Below are positions 10,817 through 23,314 of a DNA stretch of 64,000 bases, piece by piece (positions within the stretch are counted from its first letter, which is position 1; the number at the start of each line of letters is the position of its first letter). The translations under genes and the position numbers were made by a program. The notes under the pieces are model-generated. The model did no database searches. It had not been told where the DNA came from and was given only the letters and a program-made list of their open reading frames with translations. The DNA is from Malaya genurostris (lineage: Eukaryota; Arthropoda; Insecta; Diptera; Culicidae), in assembly GCF_030247185.1 (NCBI RefSeq), contig NC_080571.1, positions 167,422,047-167,486,046 of the forward strand, written 5' to 3'.

Positions 10817-12501
10817 TACGAAATACCGGATCCGGAACAGCAACGCCAACAGTAAAAAACCTGTTTTAATCCACCTAGTGGTGTAATGATGCCTTTCTCA
10901 TATCAATCAAACTATCATATATAATACTGTGGTATTCTTCAAAATATTTTTCTTCGATTCTTAAAAGAATAATCGAAATAGATTTGACCGTCAACTGATA
11001 AAAAATGTCAATTGGAAAAGATTTGAGGTCGATTTAGAAAACGGTTTGGTTTACGGTTTGTCGCTCTTTTCAGTGAGGGTCTAAAAATTTTTAACACGCT
11101 TTACCCTATATTTCCGGATCCGGAAGTCGGATCCTGATGAAATTCAGGAATTACGTATGGGACCACAGGACCTTTCATTTGAACCTAAGTTTGTGAAAAT
11201 CGGTCACGCCGTCTATGAGAAAAGTTTGAACACATATTTTCATTTTTTTGCGCATTTTACCCCATAAAGTTAGTGCAATAAACGTTACATACACACATAC
11301 GCACATACACACACACATACACACACAGACATTTTGCGTACTCGACGTACTGAGTCGAATGGTATATGACACTCGGCCCTCCGGGCCTCGGTTCAAACGT
11401 CGGCAAAGCTTCACAGTGATTGCATAACCTTTCTATATGAGAAAGGTAAAAAAAAAATTTTCTTCGATTCTTAAAAGAATAACCGAAATCGGTTTGTTTG
11501 ACTGTCTACTGATAAAAACTATCAAATTGGAAAAGATTTGAGAAATTTTTTTAAGGTTTTTCCCCATTCTCAATGATGGTGTATAATTTTTAACACACTT
11601 TACCCTATATTTCCGGATCCGGAAGTCGGATCCGCATGAAATTCAGGAATAACGTATGGGACCACAGGACCTTTCATTTGAACCTAAGTTTGTGAAAATC
11701 GGTCGCGCCATCTATGAGAAAAGTTAAAACACATATTTTCTGTTTTTTGCACATTTTACCCAATAACTCTCGAACCGGAAGTCGGATCCAAAAAATATTC
11801 AGGAATTTTGTATGGGACCTTAAGACCTTTCATTTGAATCTAAGTTAGTGAAAATCGATGCAGCCATCTCTGAGAAAAGTTAGTGCACTGATTTTCACAA
11901 TTTTTTGCACATTTTACCCCATAATTCCGGAACCGGAAGTTGGATCCAAATAATATTCAGGAATTTTGTATTGGACCACAAGACCTTTCATTTTAATCTA
12001 AGTTTGTGAAATTCGGTTCAGCCATCTCCGAGAAAAGTTAGTGCAAAAAAACGTTACATACACACATACGCACATACACACACACACATACACACACACA
12101 GACATTTTGCGTACTCGACGAACTGAGTCGAATGGTATATGACACTCGGCCCTCCGGACCTCGGTTCAAAAGTCGATTTTCACAGTGTTTGCATAACCTT
12201 GCTATATGAGAAAGGCAAAACCCATAGTTCAGCATAGCGACAAACGAGAGTCCGCCGACCAACGCAGCAAGGAAAATGCTGACACGAGGTAAACCCGACA
12301 TAGCAACCGTTCCAATTGCCAACCACACGACATCGAAGACAACGTGGTCGATCGACGATATCGAACTTTGCTGAATTGTCAAATCCAAATTAACAAAAGG
12401 TTTAGCGATAGGAATTTTTAGTCAGTCTTGAGTGAGATATGTAACCGAGAATTAAGTGAAATAAGGTTTTTTTTCAAACCGCGATAGTACACGGCATAAT
12501 T
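10814..12501 (+). repeat. 5' LTR of element C, split by nested repeat D1
   Basis: The pieces 10814-10860 and 12217-12501 together match the 3' LTR (start TGTTACGAAATACCGGATCC, end CACGGCATAATT). The break falls after the AACGCCAACAGTAAA block. AAAAC on both sides of D1 is the target duplication. The 5' copy has about 15 extra bases (TGCTGAATTG region near 12370), lacks about 15 bases near 12445, and carries other changes. Confidence 0.9.
10861..12216 (+). mobile_element. Repeat D1 (non-autonomous, mosquito-type), dimeric
   Basis: Opens CTGTTTTAATCCACC and ends ATATGAGAAAGGC. A 13-base GCCTTTCTCATAT near the left (10891) is the inverted copy of the right end. Two units are joined: 10861 to about 11446 (which ends GAGAAAGGT) and about 11457-12216 (which lacks the first ~95 bases). 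Each unit holds ~150-base subrepeats (CCGGAAGTCGGATCC .. GACCTTTCATTT .. GAGAAAAGTTAGTGCA), a CA-rich microsatellite and an ACTCGGCCCTCCGG block. No coding capacity. AAAAC flanks both sides. Confidence 0.85.
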
Positions 12502-12973
12502 GGCGCAGTCGGTAAGCCAAGTGGTAAAAAACGAAACAAAAAGTGTTAGTGAAGTGAATATTCAAGAACATCTTTTATCGTGGAAAAAGTGGTACGATTC
12601 GACGTCCAACGGATAACACGAAGGACACCGACATTCCAGCGATAGCTATTTTGGAGAGGACATCCGGAATTTGAGATATCGAAAAGGATCGAACCCGCCA
12701 CCTGGAACCATCCCAAAATCGCTACACACTCATAGAGCAGACTCCCTGATGAAAAGAATCATCTTGTAAGTAACCTTCACCTTATTATTATTATTAGGAA
12801 GTGAAAGCGACTGCCTAAGAGTGGCTTAAAAACAGCGAAAACTAGAAACGAGGTAGTAGGCAAATAGTGAGGATATATCATTAGTAGCTGAACTCCGTGT
12901 GACTAGAAGTTTAAAATTCACAAAATAAACTGCAGAACATATCATTGGCAATTAAAGACCGTGATATTCAACT
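12501..12973 (+). other. primer-binding site and leader of element C
   Basis: TGGCGCAGTCGGTAAGCC (12501-12518) abuts the LTR. The leader holds a good splice-donor-like CTTGTAAGT at about 12764. It is non-coding and joins directly to mid-RNase H at 12974, so about 3 kb of gag/pol has been deleted. Confidence 0.8.
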
Positions 12974-13423
12974 GACGCTAGTGACTTTGCGATAGGAGCC
13001 GTACTTTCTCAAGGACCTATCGGAAAAGATCGTCCAGTAGCTTATGCGTCAAGAACTCTGAACAGGTCAGAAGAAAACTACTCAACAACTGAAAAAGAGT
13101 TCCTGGCAATGTATTGGGCCGTTAAACATTTCGAACACTATCTCTGGGGGAGGAAATTCAAACTAATTACAGATCACCAACCGCTAACCTACTCTCTTTC
13201 AAACACGAACAAACGCATTTTTAGAGGTAAACTAGAGATTGAAGGATACGACTACGAGTTAATTTATAAACCAGGCAAATACAATGTTGTCGCGGATGCA
13301 CTTTCAAGAATAAAGACAAACGAGATTAACGCGAACCCACAACACGAGACCAGTAATGAAGAAACAGAGAGCGAAGCAACAACCATACATTCCGCCGACT
13401 CTAGTGATGATTACTACTTTTGA
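12974..13423 (+). pseudogene. RNase H / connection fragment of element C pol
   Basis: 150 codons in one frame. DASDFAIGAVLSQGPIGKDR, YASRTLNRSEENYSTTEKEF, LITDHQPLTYSL and GKYNVVADALSRI are Ty3/gypsy RNase H hallmarks. The segment ends TIHSADSSDDYYF with TGA; the TIHSAD motif recurs in elements A and B, so all three are relatives. Confidence 0.88.
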
Positions 13424-14540
13424 TGTACAGAAAATCCAATTAACACATTCAAGACACAACAATTCAATTCACAATTCAAGACAATCCTGAAAATTTCAAA
13501 CATTGATTCCGAAGTGTCAAAACAAATATTTCCAAATCGTCGACGTATTACAATCCTCAAACCAAATTAAACCGAAATAGATATACTAGAAATATTCAAA
13601 ATATATCTCAACCCCAGAGGTATAAATTGCTTACGCGTACCCATAGGATTGAGACAACTGGTTCAGGAAACTTACAAAATTTCTCTAACATAATTTATTT
13701 AGAAACTAGAACAATAGTTGACTTAAAAAGAGCACTTAGTGAACATATCAGAATATTTGCAGACCACTAACTATCGTCAGCGACCAGGAACCAGCATGCA
13801 TATCCATAGACTTTACAGGGTTTCTGAACGACCTTGGCATTTCCATCCACCATGCCAGTAACTCTCAATCAAACGGAATAATCGAGAGATTTCATTCTAC
13901 AATAATTGAGTTATATCGAACACTAAAGCATAAATTTCCAAACAAACCAATTATAGAAGTAATGAATTTTTTAACCGACATTTACAATAACTACAAAAAG
14001 GAAGCCGTTGAAACGTTGAAGATGATTTCATCTTCAACGTTTCAAACTCCACAAACGTAGAAGAATTACAAGAGGCAGCAGATAATATTCAGTCAAAACG
14101 CAACTACAACAAAACAAACAAAGACATGAAAAGAAACATGAAAATAAGCAAACACCACTCGAATTTAAACCTGACGAAACAAAATACGTTAGAATATCAC
14201 AGAGACAGACGAAGGACAAAGACCCATTCAAATTAGTAAAAACAAAGACCGACAATCTACAAACTTTCAGAGACACAAACAATATAAAAATCCGACTGAA
14301 AAAGTAACCTCGCACTGCTACTCTAATTTCAGAATTTTCTTGACTCACTACGTATCGTCTACAATCTACAAAGATGTGACAAATAACAATGAACTTATAG
14401 CCTTTAAACTTGACACGGTTAGAATTAGATTAGGATACGAACGAATCGTTAAAAAATCGATCTAGGCAACATCGAACTAAACATCCAAGAAAATAATTCT
14501 ATCCCTCAAAACTAGAGATCACTTACACGAAACACTATCA
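13424..14540 (+). pseudogene. degenerate integrase and start of env of element C
   Basis: 13424-13763 is damaged connection/finger sequence with many stops. 13764-14060 reads through the integrase core: second catalytic Asp in LTIVSDQEPA, Glu in QSNGIIERFHS, then FLTDIYNNYKK. A 38-base perfect palindrome (14008-14045) interrupts the frame. From there to about 14540 the remains of the pol end and env start are not readable as one frame. Confidence 0.75.
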
Positions 14541-14815
14541 AGGAAAATTGAAATTGCTAGAGAGAAACTTAAAAGCCTTAAGCCCCACAGACAGAAACGC
14601 GGATTAATCAACGCATTATGAACAATGGTTAAATACATAGCAGGTAATCCCGACGAAGAAGATTCAAAAACCATACAACTAAGCCTGGAAATGTTACAAG
14701 ATCATTCAAACAAAATTGTAAATAACCAAATGAAACAAATCAATATCAATACTGGAATAAATAATGTCACAAATATCATTAGGAAAATTAGTTCTCAAAT
14801 AACATTTATAAAAAC

Positions 14816-15675
14816 CTGTTTAAATCCACCTAGTGGTGTAATGATGCCTTTCTCATATCAATCAAACTATCATATATAATACTGTGGTATTCTTCAAAAT
14901 TATTTTTCTTCGATTTTTAAAAGCATAATCGAAATAGATTTGTTTGACCGTCTACTGATAAAAATAATCAATTGGAAAAGATTTGAGGTCGATTTAGAAA
15001 ACTTTTTACGGTTTTTCGCTTTTTTCGGTGATGGTATAAAATTTTTAACACACTTTACCCTATATTTCCGGATCCGGAAGTCGGATCCGGATGAAATTCA
15101 GGAATTACGTATGGGACCACAGGACCTTTCATTTGAACCTAAGTTTGTGAAAATCGGTCGCGCCATCTATGAGAAAAGTTAGAACACATATTTTCATTTT
15201 TTTGCACATTTTACCCCATAACTCTCGAACCGGAAGTCGAATCCAAATAATATTCAGGAATTTTGTATGGGACCTCAAGACCTTTCATTTGAATCTAAGT
15301 TTGTAAAAATCGGTTCAGCCATCTCTGAGAAAAGTTAGTGCACTTATTTTCACAATTTTTTGCACATTTTACATAATTCCGGAACCGGAAGTCGGATCCA
15401 AATAATATTCAGGAATTTTGTATGGAACCACAAGACCTTTCATTTTAATCTAAGTTTGTGAAAATCGGTTCAGCCATCTCCGAGAAAAGTTAGTGCAAAA
15501 AAACGTTACATACACACATACGCACATACACACACACATACACACACACATACACACACACAGACATTTTGTGTACTCGAACTGAGTCGAATGGTATATG
15601 ACACTCGGCCCTCCGGGCCTCGTTTCAAAAGTCGGTTTTCACAGTGATTGCATAACCTTTCTATATGAGAAAGGC
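14816..15675 (+). mobile_element. Repeat D2 nested in env of element C
   Basis: Monomeric relative of D1: same left end (CTGTTTAAATCCACC), same ~150-base subrepeats, CA-rich stretch and ATATGAGAAAGGC right end. AAAAAC occurs immediately outside both ends (14810-14815 and 15676-15681), a target duplication. Confidence 0.87.
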
Positions 15676-16727
15676 AAAAACACACTTATAGAAGATACTA
15701 TTACAGAACACATTAACTTAATATTCAGCATAGATTCTCTCATCTATACACTAGAAGACATAGAAGAGTAAGTTGCATTTTCTAAACAAGATCTATTGAA
15801 TAAAGATATACTATCGTTAGAAGAGAAAGAATACATCTTCCATAGACTAGTACAGCAGGACATGAACCTTAAATCATAGACGAGATTTTTTAATTCAGTT
15901 CAGCAAGTTCAACAATCATCAAAGACAACATCGTTATTCTGATAAAGATACCAATACTGGACAACAACCCCTACGAGCTACTAGAACTACCAGCTACCAG
16001 CATAAATCAAACAAGAATCAGCACAAAAATCCAATTTGCAGCTAAAAGACAGAACCACATATTGCCACAACTACAAAAATGTAAAATTTGTGACAATTCA
16101 ACACCGCTGGAAGACGAACGCATCTATAGAATTCTAACACACCAGAAACCAAGATGTCCTATAAGAAAAACAGATCAAACGACTAAAATAAAAGAAATCA
16201 GAAGAGGCGTCATATTCATCGATACAAACATTCATCTAAAAGTCTCTAGCTCCTGCGGCGACTCCACAGTCATAACGGAACTGACCGTCATCGACACAGA
16301 GAACTGCACCATAAACGTACTAAACTATACTTTCCACAAAGAAGACGAATTCTCAGCAAAAGAAGAATACCTGGTGCCAACTTACAACAAACACTCAGAA
16401 ACAACCAATAACATACAAGAGAAAAATGAAGACCTCAGTATACAAAATAAATACTCCTAGAAGACATAAACCTAAAATCCTACCAACACAGAAAAACCAC
16501 CATCGTCGGAAGTACAATCGTCACCAAAGTAATCATTAGCCTTCTCATACTGGTAATTGCTATCACGAAGAACAGGAAACGCACTGAAGATAAACACACC
16601 ATAAGAAAATCTGGGGATCCCGAAATTTCGGAGATCAGAATCGAGAAACCCGAACCGAAGACGATACATTTCAAAAAGCTTCCAACAATACAGCTTCCAA
16701 ACAGTCGACCGAGGACGATCGACGCTC

Positions 16728-17351
<624 letters not shown>

Positions 17352-18948
17352 GTGAGTAATAAAATAATGGTGACATAAGGTTTATCCAAAGTTGCAATTT
17401 TTTTATAATTGGATTTTTCTGGTTTACAAAAACTCAATACTTCAAACGTGTCCTGGGAAGAGTTTCATTTTTAATTCCTTGTCTCTGTGCGGCTCAACAT
17501 AGTGAAACGATTGTGTTCCAGAAATAGTTTTACATTTTTCGAAACAGTTTTTCAAGAAATTTCTCTGCTTTTACATAATCTTCCGAACTTTTGTATCTGT
17601 TTGAAATATTGGGTAGAGAAGATGCTTTCCTAGCCCACTCGTAAATTCATTCGCGGTCGGAATTTTACAATCATTGATCATTTGTAAACTTGCGCGACGT
17701 GCCATTTTTCTGATAGTTCCTCCAGCACCGTCGCATGGCCCTTTTCCATGAGCTATCGCGTGAAAATTCCACTGTGTAAAACGATGAAAATCATGCTCGT
17801 GATGAAAAATATTCGCAAAGTTTTTTACATTTTTGAATTGCTGAGGCGCGCCGTCAGAAAAATAGATGCACTTGCGTATATGTGAATAGTATTGTGAAAA
17901 ATATTGATTAATGAATTAATGAAAGAATGCTTGAGAAATATTCTTGTAGCTTTGCAAAAGTTTTCAATAAACTTATCAGTAGCTGTTGTTATTTTTTTCC
18001 AAACATGTTTTGGTTTCATAACCTATTATTTGTGTGTGACTATCTTACTTCATTCTTTTTGAAAACTACGTGAATTTTTTTTGACATCTGATCGTGGACA
18101 TTTTTCACATTGCCCAAAAAGCATTTTTCACTAGGGTTTTCACATAAAAAATGTAGCAAAATATCTTCGTAGTGGCAAACACGATAATCGTTGCTAATCA
18201 TCAATTTGACCAGTTGACAACCGGAATAGTAACGGTACAGGAAACAAACTGAGATGTTTATTATCTGAAGTCATCAGTCTCATGTTTTCGTGAATGGGAC
18301 ACAGACAAACATTGTGCGTCCCACCAGTACCAGCATAAATCGTTCGGAGTGAGAATAGTACCAGTACCAGCAAAAATCGTCGGAGTGAGAAGAATTTTGA
18401 AAAGCTTATTTTGATCCCTTCATTTTCTCCTACGAATCGTTGACAAACGTCTTTAAGGTTCCCAAACATTAATCTATTTTGAATTATGCATTTTTTCCCA
18501 TCAATTTTTTCAGATTTCGTGTCCTTTTGACCTGGAATCATAACACATTGTCACGTTCGTAAAATTGTTTGACTTTAATTACTAATTCAGGTGAAAATTG
18601 TTTATCTGTCAAATATAAATATTCATGATTTTAAACATAAAGACATCAACAGTTTGATTAAAAAATAAGCTTTTACTTTTTGTTCCCGGAATCGCAAAAA
18701 TCCTTTTTTTTACACGAGATCCTCTACTATCGTCACAAAATGTACAGTGTTGATGTGTTCATCGTATGCGCTATCTTACGAATAGTCCAGATTTTTGGCG
18801 AAACAGTTAAAATTCTCATTCTTTTCGATTTAGTTGCATCTTTAGCGTGACATTTTTTCAATTCGGTAAGATAACCGAAAGGAAAATATGGTTCATTCTA
18901 AAAATGCAATCAATATTTTAAAATTTGAGAAATGCATGCTATAATTTA

Positions 18949-20241
18949 ACAGATCGGCTGAAAAGTTCGTATCGTTTCTATGAGAGGGCGCCACTAGAAT
19001 TAAATCCATACCATTTTCAGTTAGTACCAACCTTCAAAAGATACGTGTATAAATTTGACAGCTGTCTGATTATTAGTTTATGAGATATTGCATTTTGAGT
19101 GACGCTACTTTTGTTATTGTGCAAAAAAATGGAAAAAAATGGAATTTCGTGTGTTGATGAAACACTACTTTTTGATGAAAAAAAGTGCCGCCGATACCAA
19201 AAAATGGCTTGATGAGTGTTATCCAGACTCTGCACCGGGCGAAGCAACAATTCGTAAGTGGTTTGCAAAATTTCGTACTGGTCATATGAGCACCGAAGAC
19301 GATGAACGCAGTGGACGACCAAAAGAGGCTGTTACCGATGAAAACGTGAAAAAATCCATAAAATGATTTTCAATGACCGTAAAGTGAAGTTGATCGAGAT
19401 AGCTGACACCCTTAAGATATCAAAGGAACGTGTTGGACATATTATTCACGAATATTTGGATATGAGAAAGCTTTCTGCAAAATGGGTGCCGCGTGAGCTC
19501 ACAATCGATCAAAAACAACAACGAATTGATGATTCTGAGCAGTGTTTGGAGCTGTTATATCGAAATAAAACCGATTTTTTTCGTCGATAAATAACAATGG
19601 ACGAAACATGGCTCCATCAGTTCACTCCGGAGTCCAATCGACAGTGAGCTGAGTGGACTGCACGCGATGAACCGAACCCAAAGCGTGGAAAGACTCAACA
19701 ATCGGCCAGTAAGGTTATGGCGTCTGTATTTTGGGATTCGCATGGTATAATTTTCATCGACTACCTTGAAAAGGGAAAAACCATCAACAGTGACTATTAT
19801 ATAGCGTTATTAGAGCGTTTGAAGGACGAAATTTAAAAAAAACGGCCTCATTTGAAGAAGAAAAAAGTTTTGTTTCATCAAGACAATGCACCGTGTCACA
19901 AGTCGATGAAAACCATGCTGAAATTGAACGAATTGGGCTTCGAATTGCTCCCTCATCCACCGTATTCTCCAGATTTGGCCCCAGTGACTTTTTCCTGTTC
20001 TCAGACCTCAAGAGAATGCTCGCTGGTAAAAAAATTAGAAGCAATGAAGAGGTAATCGCTGAAACTGAGGCCTATTTTGAGGCAAAGGAAAAATCGTCCT
20101 ACAAAAATGGTATCGAAAAGTTGGAAGATCGCTATAATCGCTGTATCGCCTCCGATGGCACTTATGTTGAATAATAAAAACGAATTTTGGCAAAAAAATG
20201 TGTGTTTCTATTAAACGATACGAACTTTTCAGCCGAACTGT
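18949..20241 (+). mobile_element. mariner element (irritans-type), complete ends, dead transposase
   Basis: 1293 bp, the normal mariner size. The 29-base inverted ends start ACAGATCGGCTGAAAAG and match at 28 of 29 positions. TA at 18947-18948 and 20242-20243 is the target duplication. It sits inside E copy 1. Confidence 0.96.
19139..20173 (+). pseudogene. mariner transposase (DD34D), inactive
   Basis: Cut-and-paste transposase of the irritans group, very close to Himar1-type sequences by recollection. Helix-turn-helix: WLDECYPDSAPGEATIRKW. Catalytic residues: MDETWLH (first Asp), FHQDNAPCH (second), PSDFFLF (third, in another frame). Lesions: a lost A in the A-run near 19350 (frame change at 19363); TAA at 19588; TGA at 19647; TAA at 19835; and a one-base loss near 19982, which puts the third catalytic Asp out of frame. 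The C-terminus (EDRYNRCIASDGTYVE) is then intact to 20173. The ATG at 19129 is one base out of frame with the ATG at 19139, so the start is damaged too. Confidence 0.95.
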
Positions 20242-20445
20242 TAAGTGAATGTAAGTATTACTTCTGTATAGTCGTTGAATATAGATACATTGTCATCATT
20301 GTCATCAGTATCAGAGGATTCAGAATCTGTGATCATTATTGCATCAGCAGAATTTTCCCGCTGAATAGTGAAAATTGCATCATTTTCGCAAGTTTTCCAA
20401 AATGGTATGTCATCATTATTTTAATACTCACGTAAATCCTTGCCA

Positions 20446-20738
20446 CAATTTTATTCGCTTTCTGCCTACACACAACACAAAAAATCGAATTTCTCAAGAA
20501 GAGAAGAAGAAACCCGACGCAACGAATGTTTTTGATTTTAGCTAACATGAGTCTCAAAATTAAATGAATTGCAGCAACGATTTTTGAATTTTCAACTGAA
20601 ACGTTGCTGAGCTGAGCTGAAATAGATTGCACTTCGTGATTGACCGAATGAGTGGAAATGTACAATGAACCAAGAAAATGAAGCTTGGTAGAAGCAAATC
20701 GTTTTCACTGTACATACCCACTCACTCCTAACTTTTTT
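20446..20738. other. gene-free stretch
   Basis: AT-rich DNA between E copy 1 and a TIR element. It may hold further 5' parts of E, but no family motif is visible. Confidence 0.5.
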
Positions 20739-21927
20739 GGGACTGTACATAAAAGACGTCACGCTTTTTTGACGATTTTTGACTCCCCATCCCCCCATTG
20801 TCACAAATTGTCACAGAAGCAAAGACCCCCCACCCCTCCTATGTCACATGTCACGAATTCAAAATAAATAAAAATTCATCTCAATACATTCTCAATATAT
20901 ATGACAAACCATACCAATATGAGGGAAAATCGATTTATTACATACTGTCATTAGATTAAAAAATATCCCTAAAACTACAAAATCATCGGAATTATTTTAT
21001 TAATATCATTTATTTAAATTAACAAAAGTATTTGGTTGGAATTGATGAAACATCTAAATCATCTGTTTTTTTCCTCCTAGGGGTACACAGATATATTATT
21101 GTTTTAGGTAAAGAATAATATTTTCTTAGTGTAGCATACAGGGCTGAGAAAATAAAGACCAAAACCTCATCAAAACGAGATCTCTGCCGAAGAATCTTAT
21201 CAAGATCAGTTGATAAGTGAATTTTAAATCACATCGATCAATATCAGTACTGATCTTCCTTCACACAATGGGTAGTGATTTTGAGCTAAAATGATTCTTG
21301 ATTTATGTAAGTTCAATCATTGGATGATTCGATAAGCTTTGATATTGGTGGAGGAGAATCACATAGGATCAAGATAAGACATGACATGATCTACGTCTGA
21401 AATCGTTGATTTCCCGCCCTTTTTCAAATGGAGTACAATGGAATAAACTCCATCAGAATCAGATAAGAAAAATTCTTATGATATACTATTATCAATGATA
21501 GAAAATCAAATCACTGAAAAAATTGTCAGTGCATAACTTAAGTTAAACCGTTTGAAGGCATCCTTTCCTTTTTTACTCATATTAGGCAAAATTTATTAAT
21601 TTCGCTAATTTACTCGCTCCTCCTTGCACTTTTGCTGATCACAACAGAAATGATTTCCTGCATCATTCATTTTCTAATTTACAAGAAGAAGCTTTTACAT
21701 CAACAAATACACGTTTTCCTATAGAATGTAAACGTTTATTGTGGAGATTTTTTCAAGAAATAGGGCAAAGCCGTAATATAATTAGGTATTTCAAAAATGC
21801 GCTCATTGAAAATATTGGACGTCACATTCCAAAAAGCTCTCCCCTTTCCCCCTGTCACAAAAGGTCACGTTTTAGGAAACAAACACCCCCTCCCCCTTGC
21901 GGCGTGACGTCTTTTATGGACAGCCCC
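20739..21927. mobile_element. non-autonomous TIR element (1189 bp)
   Basis: 26-base inverted ends: GGGACTGTACATAAAAG at 20739 and its complement at 21902-21927, matching at 24 of 26 positions. Subterminal C-rich GTCACAAA blocks on both sides are also roughly inverted. The inside is AT-rich with no transposase. Similar GGGGCTGTCCATAAA ends are common in insect MITEs (recollection). No clear target duplication found, so the superfamily is open. Confidence 0.8.
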
Positions 21928-22345
21928 TTATTAAATGGTCAATAACGACGCTGGCTACGACCAAAGGCTGTGCTACTGAGGGAAAGGAAGGAATGTTAGT
22001 CCGATACTCGTTGTTTCTAGAGACCGCGGTTATCTCTGTATCTCCACGAGCATCACTAGATAGGAGATTTGTTAGTAGGGAGGGAAAGAGATCCGGATAT
22101 GTTTTGGTAAACAATATGATCTCAACAAAACCTGATTTTCGATACTCAGGAGAAATATAGATAAGAAAAATATAAAATATCTCCAAGGAACGATCTCACC
22201 AGTATCCCTTTTCTCCTGCTCGCTCTGCTGTCAGCTATGCGAGATGAAACACGACCACTGAATGAATAAAATAAAAACACTCCGCTGCAGATTTATTCCA
22301 GGGTTGGCGGTTCAAAAGAAAGCAGAAAAGAAATGAACGCCGGAG
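21928..22345. other. unassigned stretch
   Basis: A GC-moderate piece beginning near TGTTAGTCCGATACTCG (about 21994) has an LTR-like look, but no partner LTR, primer site or coding sequence was found. Confidence 0.35.
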
Positions 22346-22924
<579 letters not shown>

Positions 22925-22925
<1 letters not shown>

Positions 22926-23314
22926 GGCGCAGCCGTGCGGTTCCAGTAAAATAGTGAACAAGTAGTGAGTGTAAAAAACAGTGTAAAAGTTAGGATTTGT
23001 AAATCCAACTGAAGTGAGTCCGCGAACCACGAACTAAAGAACTATAGTGAGTGCTAGCATCTTTACAGAGTTGAGGCTCCACCGTGCACCCTACGCTATC
23101 ACTGGAAGAACCCCGAACCCCGCACAAAACGATTGCTAAGGTGAGTTTGTTTTTCTCTCATATAAGTGTATAACAAGACCCACCGCTGGAAGTACGAAGT
23201 GTTCTAAGCGAAATTCGACTTCCTTGAAATTGTGAAGTTCTGAGCGAAGCAGAATTTCAGTAGCCGCACGAGTTCTAAGCGAACGTGTGCGCTCGAAATA
23301 TTCTTTTGCAACAC
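22925..23314 (+). other. primer site, leader and predicted splice donor of element A
   Basis: TGGCGCAGCCGTGCGG abuts the LTR. AAG/GTGAGT at 23138-23146 is a consensus splice donor lying upstream of the gag start, where a subgenomic env mRNA donor is expected for this group. Confidence 0.75.

Larger units (their letters stand above)
17400..20445 (-). pseudogene. E copy 1: uncharacterised insect protein family, split by mariner
   Basis: On the - strand, pieces of one protein in order: 20440-20250 (DIPFWKTCENDAIFT, then an Asp/Ser-rich acidic stretch); mariner (18949-20241); 18895-18660 (NEPYFPFGYLTELKK, TIRKIAHTMNTS); 18541-18194 (MIPGQKDTKSEKIDG, NRLMFGNLKDVCQRF, then GTGGTHNVCLCPIHENMRLM, a Cys/His cluster); about 18105 (LFGQCEKCP); and 18030-17450 (CIYFSDGAPQQFKN, ANIFHHEHDFHRFTQWNFH, IAHGKGPCDGAGGTIRKMA). 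Many frameshifts and stops. The SDG..QFKN and HGKGPCDGxGG blocks recall proteins annotated Cc8L18.2-like in insects (from memory); function unknown, possibly transposase-like. A TTTTTAG/AATGAACC acceptor-like site near 18892 suggests an intron, in which mariner sits. Confidence 0.65.

Noticed and set aside
21994..22345. Possible solo LTR starting TGTTAGTCCGATAC
   Set aside because: No matching partner, no CA end, no target duplication seen.
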